A stretch of DNA of 64,000 bases from Amycolatopsis japonica (GTDB lineage: Bacteria; Actinomycetota; Actinomycetes; Mycobacteriales; Pseudonocardiaceae): contig NZ_CP008953.1 in assembly GCF_000732925.1 (NCBI RefSeq), positions 6,634,001-6,698,000 on the forward strand, given 5' to 3'. Made by a program: the position numbers and the translations under genes. This document shows positions 50,988 through 58,599 of this stretch, piece after piece. Under the pieces are notes generated by a model. The model ran no database searches and had not been told where the DNA came from. It saw only the letters and a list, made by a program, of their open reading frames with translations. Position 1 is the first letter of the stretch. Every line of letters starts with the position of its first letter.

Positions 50988-52532
50988 GTGACGCACCCTC
51001 GGACCGTCGCGATGGCGGGCGTGCTGACCGCCGGGATCGGCATGGGCGTCGTCGCGACGACGCTCAAGATCGCCGACGGCACGCACACCGTGCTCGACAC
51101 CACCCTGTCGTCCACGACGGGGTTCCTCTTCCTCCTCGCCGGCGCCGTCGCGCACGTGCGCCGCGCCTCGAACCCCATCGGCCTGCTCATCGCGCTGGCC
51201 GGGCTCGCGTTGTTCACCGAGGACCTCCAGTTCTCCGACGAGCCGCTCACGCACACCCTCGGCTTGGCGCTTTCGGCCGCGTCCAGTCCGGTGATCGCGC
51301 ATCTCGTGCTCGCCTTCCCGCACGGGAAACTCCGGTCCCGCGGGGAGCGGGTGCTCGCGTTCTCCGCGTACGCCGTGGTCTTCGGGTCGGCCGTCCTCGG
51401 CCTGCTGGTCAACGACGATCCACGGAACCTCGCCGCGGTCGCCGCGTCCCCGGAGGCCGAACAGCTGGTCAAACGGCTGCTGGAGCTGGTCGGCGCGCTG
51501 ATCGGCGGCGGGGTCGTGGTGGTGCTGCTCTACCGCTGGCTCGCCGGGCGGCTCCCGCAGCGGCGGCTGCTCTCCCCCGTCCTCGCGATCGCCGTGGTCG
51601 GCGCGGTGAGCACCACGGTCGGCAGCGCGCTCGGCTCCGGGCATCCGTTCTCCGAACCGCTGCTCGACGTCTACCGGATCTCGTTCTGCCTGTGGCCGCT
51701 GACGTTCCTGATCGGGGTGCTGCGGGCGCGGGTCGGCAACGCGGAGATGATCCGGCTCCTGCTGGAACGCGACGGCTCCGGGCTGGCCGCGCTCGTGCAG
51801 GACGACGAGGTGTGGAAGGACAGCCGGTCGATCGACGCGCTCAACGCCGCCGCCGGGCTCGTCCTGGACAACCAGCGGCTGGCCGCGGAACTTGAGGAAC
51901 GTCTCGTCGAGGTCCAGGCCTCCCGCGCCCGTATCGTCGCCGCCGCCGACGACGAGCGGCGGCGGGTCGAACGCGACCTGCACGACGGGGCACAGCAACG
52001 CCTGGTCAGTGTCGTACTGCTGCTGCGGATGGCGGAACGACGGCTCGGGGACGACCTCACGCCCGCCGTCGCGACCCTGCTGACCGGCACGATCGACGAA
52101 CTGCAGGCCACCGTCACCGAACTGCGTGAACTCGCGCGCGGGCTGCGTCCCCCGATCCTCACCGAGGCCGGGCTGATCCCCGCGGTCCGGTCGCTGCTGG
52201 CCCGCGTCCCGATCGCCGTCGACCTCGCCGGGGAGGACGTGCCCCGGCTCAGCGGCGCCGTCGAGGCGACGGCGTACTTCGTCGTTTCGGAAGCGGTCAC
52301 CAACGCGTTGAAGCACGCGCAAGCCGAGCAGGTCCGGGTGTGCATCCGCGTCGGGGAGGACGGCCTGCGGGTGGACGTCCACGACGACGGCGTCGGCACG
52401 GCCGACATCGGCGGCGGTTCCGGGCTGCACGGCCTGCGTGACCGGGTCCGGGCGCTCGGCGGCGAACTGACCGTCGCGAGCGAACCCGGCTCGGGCACCA
52501 CGGTTTCGGCCGTCATCCCGACTGACGGCTAG
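50988..52532 (+). CDS. Orphan NarL-type sensor histidine kinase (HisKA_3)
   Basis: This 514-residue membrane kinase has ~6 N-terminal hydrophobic segments (to ~residue 240), a coiled-coil region, then the HisKA_3 dimerisation domain with the phospho-acceptor His near 332 (VERDLHDGAQQRLVSV) and a HATPase domain (VVSEAVTNALKHAQAEQV, GGSGLHGLRDRV). Such kinases normally pair with LuxR-type response regulators, but none is adjacent. GTG 50988 is chosen; GTG 50985 and ATG 51012 are possible. Confidence 0.88.
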   Translation: MTHPRTVAMAGVLTAGIGMGVVATTLKIADGTHTVLDTTLSSTTGFLFLLAGAVAHVRRASNPIGLLIALAGLALFTEDLQFSDEPLTHTLGLALSAASSPVIAHLVLAFPHGKLRSRGERVLAFSAYAVVFGSAVLGLLVNDDPRNLAAVAASPEAEQLVKRLLELVGALIGGGVVVVLLYRWLAGRLPQRRLLSPVLAIAVVGAVSTTVGSALGSGHPFSEPLLDVYRISFCLWPLTFLIGVLRARVGNAEMIRLLLERDGSGLAALVQDDEVWKDSRSIDALNAAAGLVLDNQRLAAELEERLVEVQASRARIVAAADDERRRVERDLHDGAQQRLVSVVLLLRMAERRLGDDLTPAVATLLTGTIDELQATVTELRELARGLRPPILTEAGLIPAVRSLLARVPIAVDLAGEDVPRLSGAVEATAYFVVSEAVTNALKHAQAEQVRVCIRVGEDGLRVDVHDDGVGTADIGGGSGLHGLRDRVRALGGELTVASEPGSGTTVSAVIPTDG

Positions 52533-52576
52533 GCCCCTTCTGCGGTCCGGTGCGCGTGACCGCGGGGACGACACGC

Positions 52577-52679
52577 GTGATCAGATGGACGACACGCGTG
52601 TCCAGGTGGACGACTCGCGGCGGACCCGGCCACGTGCGCGTGTCGTCCATCCAGTCACGCGTGTCGTCCATCTGATCAC
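52577..52679. repeat. 24-bp-arm palindrome with nested repeats
   Basis: Arms 52577-52600 and 52656-52679 are perfectly complementary (right arm starts CACGCGTGTCGTCCATCTGA). The 55-nt loop holds a second stem, TGGACGAC near 52608 with GTCGTCCA near 52642. Further GACGACACGCGTG and GTGTCGTCC copies flank it. It lies between the convergent kinase and folP-like genes; 52533-52768 contains nothing else. Confidence 0.7.
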
Positions 52680-52768
52680 CAGTGTCGTCCTCGCAGTCAC
52701 GCGAAATGTCCGATCGCGGGTGCCCGGGCCACGGCTCCAGACCGAATCGCGCTGACAACCGACCGAGC

Positions 52769-53635
52769 CTAGGCGAGCCCGCGGATCGCGCGCGCGGGCG
52801 GCCGCACACCCTGGATCGACGCGACCATCTCCAGCACCTGCCGGGTGCGCCGCACCTCGTGTACCCGGAACACCTTCGCCCCTTCGGCCACCGCCCAGGC
52901 CGTCGCGGCGAGGGTGCCGTCGACCCGCTCCGCGAGTTCCACGCCGAGCGTCTCCCCGACGAAGTCCTTATTGGACAGTGCCATCAGCACCGGCCAGCCG
53001 GTGTCCGCCAGTTCCCTCGCGTGCCGCAGGAGCGCCAGGCTGTGCCACGTGTTCTTGCCGAAGTCGTGCGTCGGGTCGATCAGCACCCCTTCACGCGGGA
53101 CGCCGAGCGCCACGACGGCTTCGGCGTGGGCCGTCGTTTCCGCGACGACGTCGGCGACGATGTCCGGGTAGCGCACCCGGAACGGGCGGGTGCGCGGGAC
53201 GGCGTTCCCGGTGTGCGAGCAGACGTAACCGGTGCCGAATTCCGCGGCGACCTCGGCCAGTTTCGGATCGGCGCCCGCCCAGGTGTCGTTGATCAGATCC
53301 GCGCCGGCCTCCGCCGCGCGCCTGCCCACCTCGTGGCGCCAGGTGTCGACGCTGATCACCAGGTCGGGATGCAGTTCCCGGATCCGCTCGACGAACGGGA
53401 CCACCCGTCGGATCTCTTCCTCGACGTCGACGTCCGCGCCGGGGCCCGCCTTGACCCCGCCGATGTCCACGATGTCGGCGCCCTCCGCCACCACCCTGGC
53501 GACGGCGGCGAGCGCGTCCGGATCCGAGAAGGTCGCGCCCTTGTCGTAGAACGAATCGGGGGTCCGGTTGACGATAGCCATGACCAGGGCGCGGTCCCTG
53601 GCGACGCGGCGCCCGCGGAAGGTCAGCTCGTTCAC
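52769..53635 (-). CDS. Dihydropteroate synthase-like protein (FolP2 type)
   Basis: This 288-residue TIM-barrel protein resembles dihydropteroate synthase (VMAIVNRTPDSFYDKGATF, DIVDIGGVKAGPGA, ISVDTWRHEV, LINDTWAG). The MAIVNRTPDSFYDKG form is that of mycobacterial FolP2, which is thought not to be the main folate enzyme. GTG 53635 is supported by a TACGAT -10 that predicts transcription starting on this codon; the frame is open far upstream. It stands alone, divergent from the GH105 gene, with no other folate genes nearby. Confidence 0.85.
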   Translation of the reverse strand: MNELTFRGRRVARDRALVMAIVNRTPDSFYDKGATFSDPDALAAVARVVAEGADIVDIGGVKAGPGADVDVEEEIRRVVPFVERIRELHPDLVISVDTWRHEVGRRAAEAGADLINDTWAGADPKLAEVAAEFGTGYVCSHTGNAVPRTRPFRVRYPDIVADVVAETTAHAEAVVALGVPREGVLIDPTHDFGKNTWHSLALLRHARELADTGWPVLMALSNKDFVGETLGVELAERVDGTLAATAWAVAEGAKVFRVHEVRRTRQVLEMVASIQGVRPPARAIRGLA

Positions 53636-53641
53636 GCACCG

Positions 53642-53647
53642 ATCGTA
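53642..53647 (-). promoter_or_regulatory. -10 element (TACGAT) of the leaderless folP-like gene
   Basis: On the minus strand TACGAT places +1 at 53635, the first base of the GTG start. Confidence 0.5.
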
Positions 53648-53723
53648 GGCGAGCGGACGCCCGGAGACGGAAAGTGCCGCCCAGCGGGACCGTCCCGGGG
53701 ACCGGGAGCGCCCATTCGAGTGG

Positions 53724-53738
53724 CATATCTGATATATG
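53724..53738. promoter_or_regulatory. CATATCTGATATATG inverted repeat upstream of the GH105 gene
   Basis: Arms CATAT and ATATG flank a 5-bp centre. It lies upstream of the -35 of the GH105 gene and could be the site of a GntR- or IclR-type sugar regulator. Confidence 0.4.
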
Positions 53739-53743
53739 ACGTA

Positions 53744-53758
53744 AGAGATCGGATCTCT
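53744..53758. promoter_or_regulatory. AGAGATCGGATCTCT palindrome abutting the GH105 -35
   Basis: A perfect 7-bp-arm palindrome ends 1 bp before TTGACT (53760-53765), the likely -35; TAGACG at 53784 may be the -10. It is well placed to control the hydrolase gene. Confidence 0.45.
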
Positions 53759-53873
53759 CTTGACTCGCCATCGAACACGCGGGTAGACGTTGTTCAGCCG
53801 GGATGGCGACGGACGGCGGATCGGCATCCCGGCCACTCATTCCCCCGGTTCCCCGGCGCAGGAAGGACTTCGA

Positions 53874-55034
53874 ATGGCACCGGATCCTCTTCGCGCGGCA
53901 CGGCTTTCGCGACGCACCGTGCTGGCGGGAACCGCGGGCGCCCTCGGCGCGCTCACCCTGCCCGGCGTGGCCACCGCGGCGCCGGTGGACTGGTCGCGCG
54001 CGGTCGTCGACTCGACGATGAAACGCCACACCCCGGCCACGCTCGGCGGCTGGGGCTACACCCGTGGTCTCTACCTCTACGGCCAGTACCTGGTGTACCG
54101 GCGCACCGGCGAGAAGTCCTACCTCGACTACATCCTCGCGTGGTACGACCGATTCGTCACCGACAGCGGTATTTCCAACGGGTTCACCAACCTGGACGCG
54201 ATGCGCTCCGGGCAGATGTTCCCCTTGCTGTACAACGAAACCGGGCAGGCGAAGTACAAGACCGCGGCGGAGCAGCTGCGCGGCCGCTTCCCGTCCTATC
54301 CCCGGACGTCCGACGGCGGGATGTTCCACGCCACGAGCCGGGTCGGGCAGTTGTGGGCGGACGGCGTGTACATGGCGCAGCCGTTCCTCGCCCTGTACGG
54401 CAAGACCTTCGGCGATGCCGGCTACTGCTACGAAGAGGCCGCGAAGAACGTCAGCATCTACTTCGACCACCTCAAGGAACCCGCCAAGGGCCTGCTCTAC
54501 CACGCCTACGACGAGGACGGCTCGGAACCGTGGGCTTCGGGCGCCGGACGGCATTCGAAGTACCACTGGGGGCGGGCGATCGGCTGGCTCGGGATGACGG
54601 CGATCGACCTCCTCGAAATCCTTCCCCGCGACCATCCGCGGCGGCGTCGTCTCGTGGACGTCGTCGAATTCCTCGCGGCCGGCTACCGGCGCTGGCAGGA
54701 CCGGGCTTCGGGCCGCTGGTTCCAGGTCGTCGACCGGGGTGGCGACAAGGACAACTGGCTGGAGACGTCGGCTTCGGCGATGTACACGTTCCTGCTGTCC
54801 CGCGCGGTGCAACGCGGCTACGTCGGCCCGGAGTACGGACCAGTGGCCGCGAAGGGCTATCGCGGGGTTCTGTCCCAGGTTTCGACCGGTTCCGACGGAT
54901 TGACCGATATCGCGAACATTTCCGAAGGCACCAACGTCGGCGACACGGCGTATTACTACGCGCGTAAACGCAACACCAACGATTTCCACGGTCTCGGCGC
55001 GTTCCTCATCATGAATGAGCAACTCGCCCGCTGA
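53874..55034 (+). CDS. Secreted GH105 unsaturated glucuronyl/rhamnogalacturonyl hydrolase
   Basis: This 386-residue exported enzyme matches the GH88/GH105 (alpha/alpha)6-barrel family, which removes the unsaturated uronic residue left by polysaccharide lyases. Signature stretches are GWGYTRGLYLYGQYL, GQLWADGVYMAQPFLALYG, KYHWGRAIGWLGMTAIDLLE and NWLETSASAMYTFLLSRA. A twin-arginine-type signal (RLSRRTVLAGTAGALG) ends near residue 35. GGAAGGA lies 6 bp before ATG 53874. Two palindromes upstream suggest substrate-dependent control. No lyase gene is adjacent. Confidence 0.9.
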   Translation: MAPDPLRAARLSRRTVLAGTAGALGALTLPGVATAAPVDWSRAVVDSTMKRHTPATLGGWGYTRGLYLYGQYLVYRRTGEKSYLDYILAWYDRFVTDSGISNGFTNLDAMRSGQMFPLLYNETGQAKYKTAAEQLRGRFPSYPRTSDGGMFHATSRVGQLWADGVYMAQPFLALYGKTFGDAGYCYEEAAKNVSIYFDHLKEPAKGLLYHAYDEDGSEPWASGAGRHSKYHWGRAIGWLGMTAIDLLEILPRDHPRRRRLVDVVEFLAAGYRRWQDRASGRWFQVVDRGGDKDNWLETSASAMYTFLLSRAVQRGYVGPEYGPVAAKGYRGVLSQVSTGSDGLTDIANISEGTNVGDTAYYYARKRNTNDFHGLGAFLIMNEQLAR

Positions 55035-55048
55035 GGTCGCCGCACCGG

Positions 55049-55095
55049 CCGAAGGACGCCTTCCCCGCTTCCGACCTGGGGAAAGCGTCCTTCGG
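55049..55095 (+). terminator. Intrinsic terminator after the GH105 gene
   Basis: CCGAAGGACGC-c-TTCCCC pairs with GGGGAA-a-GCGTCCTTCGG across an 11-nt loop and is followed by CGTTTT. Confidence 0.85.
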
Positions 55096-55178
55096 TCGTT
55101 TTCCGGGCGGGTGCCGGGTATTGACCGGAGGCGCTAACATCGCGTGCTGCGACGCCCACTCCCAGGAGGGACGACCGG

Positions 55179-56183
55179 ATGCGCGAGACGCCGCCCCAGG
55201 CTTCTTATACCCGGCTCGAACTCGGTGACACCAGCACGATCCCGGTCGGTGTGACGGTTTCCCCGCACATCTCACTGGTTTCGATGCTCGTCGAGGTCGT
55301 CGGCGGGTACGACCGCGGCCTGCCCGCCGCCTGGCGCCGTCAGGTGGGCTCGGCGATCCCGGAGCAGGGATACCGCGCGGCGAGCGCCCTCGCCCGCCGC
55401 GGCACCTCGGTACAACCGGACTTCATCGTCCCGATCAGCCCCGGTGCGGACTCCTCCGCCGCCGCACAGGCGGAGATGCTGCGCGAACTGCCGGAGGCCG
55501 ACGTCCTGAAAGGCCTGGAAGAGGTCTTCGGCGACCGGTTGCCCGCGCAGTGGCGGCAGGCCGCCGACCATCCGAGACGCTGGGTCGCCTCGATCGCGGA
55601 CGCCTTCACCGCGACCAGGCTGGCGACCGAAAATCTCTGGACCAAGGCCCGTCCCCTGCTCGACCGCGAGATCGAACGCATCGGCGTCGCCTCCGTCCGC
55701 GGCGGGACGGACGCGGTACTCGGCCTGCTGCGGCCCCATTTCCGGTTCAGCAACGGATGTCTCCTGCTGCCCGACGCCGAACCGGCGCGGTACACCACCC
55801 GCGGCCGCAAGCTGATCCTCGTCCCGATGCTCGCGGGCAGCCGTTCGGTGGTGTCCAACTTCGACGAAGAGGACGCCATCTGGATCGGCTACCCGCTGCC
55901 GGGGCTCGACGGCCTGCTCGACGGCGGCAAGACCGAACCGGCCCCGGGTGTCGACGGGCTCGACCTGGTGGTCGGGGCCCACCGCGCGAAACTGTTGCGG
56001 CATCTGGGAAAGCCGGCCCGGATGGGCGAGATCGCGAATCTGCTGTCGTGCGCGGCGAGCACCGCGACCTATCACTGCGAACAGCTCGTTTCGGCGGGTT
56101 TGATCCAGCGGCACCGCGAGGGCCAGGTCGTCCTCGTGGTCCGGACTCCTCGCGGTGACGCGCTGGTGGACCTGCTCTCCTGA
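55179..56183 (+). CDS. ArsR-like winged-helix regulator with long N-domain
   Basis: This 334-residue protein ends in an ArsR/SmtB-type winged helix (~270-330: HRAKLLRHLGKPARMGEIA, then CAASTATYHCEQLVSAGLIQRHREG). The preceding ~260 residues are a conserved but uncharacterised domain common to actinobacterial regulators of this build (PHISLVSMLVEVVGGYDRGLP near the start). No Cys-His metal site typical of SmtB is visible, so a metal-independent signal is likely. It converges on the phoD gene, whose stop lies 1 bp beyond its own. Confidence 0.85.
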   Translation: MRETPPQASYTRLELGDTSTIPVGVTVSPHISLVSMLVEVVGGYDRGLPAAWRRQVGSAIPEQGYRAASALARRGTSVQPDFIVPISPGADSSAAAQAEMLRELPEADVLKGLEEVFGDRLPAQWRQAADHPRRWVASIADAFTATRLATENLWTKARPLLDREIERIGVASVRGGTDAVLGLLRPHFRFSNGCLLLPDAEPARYTTRGRKLILVPMLAGSRSVVSNFDEEDAIWIGYPLPGLDGLLDGGKTEPAPGVDGLDLVVGAHRAKLLRHLGKPARMGEIANLLSCAASTATYHCEQLVSAGLIQRHREGQVVLVVRTPRGDALVDLLS

Positions 56184-57755
56184 CTAGACCCGCTGCAGCC
56201 CCGGCTTGCCCGCCTCGACGACGTACGAACGGTCCGCGGCCAAGGTCACCTTCGAGAAGTCGTACTCCGTGGTGTCCGAAACCGTCATGAAATCCGCCCG
56301 CATCTGCGTTTGCGACGCCGTCACCCGGACATAGCCGCGCTTTCCCCGGCAGTACTTGATGTGCGGGTTGTTCGAGAGCCACGTCGACGACGGGTCGGTC
56401 GCGGTGTCGCTGTTGCTCGTCACCGAGGTCGTCACGAGTTCCGAACCGAACACCGGGTCGCTGTGGTTGAAGTAGTCGCGGCGCAGATCGGCCGCCCAGT
56501 GGCGGTGGACGTCGCCGGTCAGCACGATCGGGTTCGGCACCTTGCGGTCCACGATGCCCTTCGCGATCCGGTCGCGCGAGGCCTCGTAACCCTGCCAGGA
56601 GTCGGGGCTCTCGCACGTCGCCTTGTTGCCGTCGCCGTCACGGGTGGCGAAGAAGACCTGCTGGCCGAGGAAGTCCCACTTCGCCGGCTGCGTCTCCAAT
56701 GCCTTCAGCAGCCACGCTTCCTGTGTGGTGCCGAGGATGCTGCGCGACGTCGACCGCATGTCCGTGCACGCCGGTCCCGTCGAACCGGACGGGTCGGGCA
56801 CCTGCGCGCTGCGGTACTGACGGGTGTCGAGCATGTGGAACCGGGCGAGGTTCCCCCACGTGAACTGGCGGTACAGGCGGATCGACGCGCCGCTCGGCTT
56901 GGCGGTCGACCGGATCGGCATGTTCTCGTAGAACGCCTGGAATCCGGCGGCCTTGCGGTCCGCGGTGGCCGGGCTGGTGGTGCCGTTCCAGTTGTTCATC
57001 ACCTCGTGGTCGTCGAAGACCACGATCCACGGCGCCATCGCGTGCGCGTTCTGCAGGTCGGCGTCGGTTTTGTGCTGGGCGTGCCGGGCGCGGTACTGCG
57101 CGAGGGTCGTGACGTCCTCGGTGAAGGCCAGCCTGCGCGGATTCCGCTCGGCGGCGGCACGGCCGGACTTCCGCTCGTACATGTAGTCGCCCAGGAACAG
57201 CACCAATTCGGGGTTGTCGGCGAGCATGCCCTTGTACGAGTGGTACCAGCCTTCCTCCCAGTGCTGACACGAGGAGAAGCAGTACTTCAGCTGGTTCACC
57301 GCGGCACCGGCGGCGGGCGCGGTCCTGGTCCGGCCGACCGGCGAGATGTAGCCACTGGTCTTGAATCGGTAGAAGTATTCACGTCCCGGCTCGAGTCCGA
57401 CCGGTTCGATGTGCACGCTGTGCCCAGAAGCGCGGGCCGCGGTCACGGTGCCCCGCTGCGCGATCGAGGTGAACGCCTGGTCGTTCGCGAGTTCCCAGTC
57501 CACTGTGTACGAAGCGTCCGGCATCCCGCCGAAACCGTCGGGGTTCAGCGGCGCGGGCGCGAGCCTCGTCCACAGCACGACACTGTCCGGCAGCGGGTCA
57601 CCCGAGGCGACCCCGAGCTGGAACGGATCGTGGATGGCGGGCGCCGCCGCCAGCGTTCTCGCGTTCGCCCACGAAGGCACCGTCGACGACAACGCCGCCG
57701 CCGAAACCGCCGCGGCACCGCCGAGGAGTACCGCCCGCCGATTCACCTGGCCCAT
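56184..57755 (-). CDS. phoD: PhoD-type alkaline phosphatase/phosphodiesterase
   Basis: This 523-residue exported metallophosphoesterase releases phosphate from mono- and diesters (cell-wall teichoic acids or phospholipids in relatives). A twin-arginine signal (NRRAVLLGGAAAVSAAAL) is followed by an Ig-like N-domain and the catalytic domain with LFLGDYMYE, FDDHEVMNNWNG and VLTGDVHRHWAADLR metal motifs; a conserved Cys follows (YCFSSCQHWEEG). It lies 44 bp downstream of the SH3-domain gene on the same strand. No Pho box was identified with confidence. Confidence 0.94.
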   Translation of the reverse strand: MGQVNRRAVLLGGAAAVSAAALSSTVPSWANARTLAAAPAIHDPFQLGVASGDPLPDSVVLWTRLAPAPLNPDGFGGMPDASYTVDWELANDQAFTSIAQRGTVTAARASGHSVHIEPVGLEPGREYFYRFKTSGYISPVGRTRTAPAAGAAVNQLKYCFSSCQHWEEGWYHSYKGMLADNPELVLFLGDYMYERKSGRAAAERNPRRLAFTEDVTTLAQYRARHAQHKTDADLQNAHAMAPWIVVFDDHEVMNNWNGTTSPATADRKAAGFQAFYENMPIRSTAKPSGASIRLYRQFTWGNLARFHMLDTRQYRSAQVPDPSGSTGPACTDMRSTSRSILGTTQEAWLLKALETQPAKWDFLGQQVFFATRDGDGNKATCESPDSWQGYEASRDRIAKGIVDRKVPNPIVLTGDVHRHWAADLRRDYFNHSDPVFGSELVTTSVTSNSDTATDPSSTWLSNNPHIKYCRGKRGYVRVTASQTQMRADFMTVSDTTEYDFSKVTLAADRSYVVEAGKPGLQRV

Positions 57756-57799
57756 GAAAATTCAACCTTTCGAAGTGGGGAAAGAAGAGGGGAGGGATT

Positions 57800-58456
57800 T
57801 CACGCGGCGTAATCGGTGATGCCGCCACTACAGGCTTCGAGCGTCGGATTGGCGGCGGCGTTGGCGACGCAGACCTTGTAATAGACCCACGATCCCTTCG
57901 CGACCGGCACGGCCTTGTCGACGTGCGTGCCGTTGCCGCCGGAAGCCCAGACGTAGAACGGGCCGGCGCCGCCCTTCAGCCAGTAGGCGACCACGGCGGA
58001 CTTGCCGTCGGCGTCCTTGTCGTAGACGAGGAAATGAGCATCCGATGAACGGAACTGCCCCTCACCCGCGCAGACGCCGGTGGAACATTCGGCGCTGCCG
58101 GAACCGACTCCGCAGTCGGGCGCGATGCGCTGATCGGAACCGGTGTAGACGTAACCGTCCGAGATGTAACCGCCCAGCGCGGGAACGTAGTCCCACAACG
58201 TCGTCGTGCCCAGCGGGCCGGCGACGGAGGTCCCGATCGTCTGGCAGTCGATGGTCACCGTGGCGCCGTTGGCGACCGTGCGCACCGCGGTCGAGGAGGT
58301 GCTCGGGGCGCGGCGGACGTTCAGCGGATCGCCCGCCGTCTTCACGGTCCCGGTGGCCGCGGCCACCGCGGGAGTGGCTCCGGCGAGGCCCAAGGCGCCC
58401 GCCGTCACCAGCACGAGAAAGAAACCGGCGAGCCGCCGGACACTTGAACGCTTCAT
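57800..58456 (-). CDS. Secreted SH3-domain protein
   Basis: This 218-residue protein has a signal peptide (LAGFFLVLVTAGALGLAGA) followed by a bacterial SH3 domain (TAGDPLNVRRAPSTSSTAV, then GGYISDGYVYTGSDQ) and a Cys-containing C-terminal module (ECSTGVCAGEGQF). The SH3 part is clearly homologous to the C-terminal module of the protein encoded at 61687-62910 on the other side of the SARP gene. Such domains bind peptidoglycan or cell-wall polymers. ATG 58456 (MKRSSVRRLAG) is preferred over upstream starts. It is probably co-transcribed with phoD. Confidence 0.85.
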   Translation of the reverse strand: MKRSSVRRLAGFFLVLVTAGALGLAGATPAVAAATGTVKTAGDPLNVRRAPSTSSTAVRTVANGATVTIDCQTIGTSVAGPLGTTTLWDYVPALGGYISDGYVYTGSDQRIAPDCGVGSGSAECSTGVCAGEGQFRSSDAHFLVYDKDADGKSAVVAYWLKGGAGPFYVWASGGNGTHVDKAVPVAKGSWVYYKVCVANAAANPTLEACSGGITDYAA

Positions 58457-58556
58457 GACGGCAGGGTCGACCGGCGTCGTACACGTCACGTACAAACGCC
58501 GACCCGCGTCTGCACATGCATGCGAATGGATCTAGCCAACCATGGCGGGACGGCAA

Positions 58557-58562
58557 TATTAT
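58557..58562 (+). promoter_or_regulatory. Candidate -10 (TATTAT) for the SARP gene
   Basis: TATTAT lies in an AT-rich patch (CAATATTAT) of the 143-bp gap between the SH3 and SARP genes and would give a ~30-nt leader. Confidence 0.35.
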
Positions 58563-58599
58563 CGGCGGATATGGGGCTCCTGCCGTATTGGCGGTTTAG

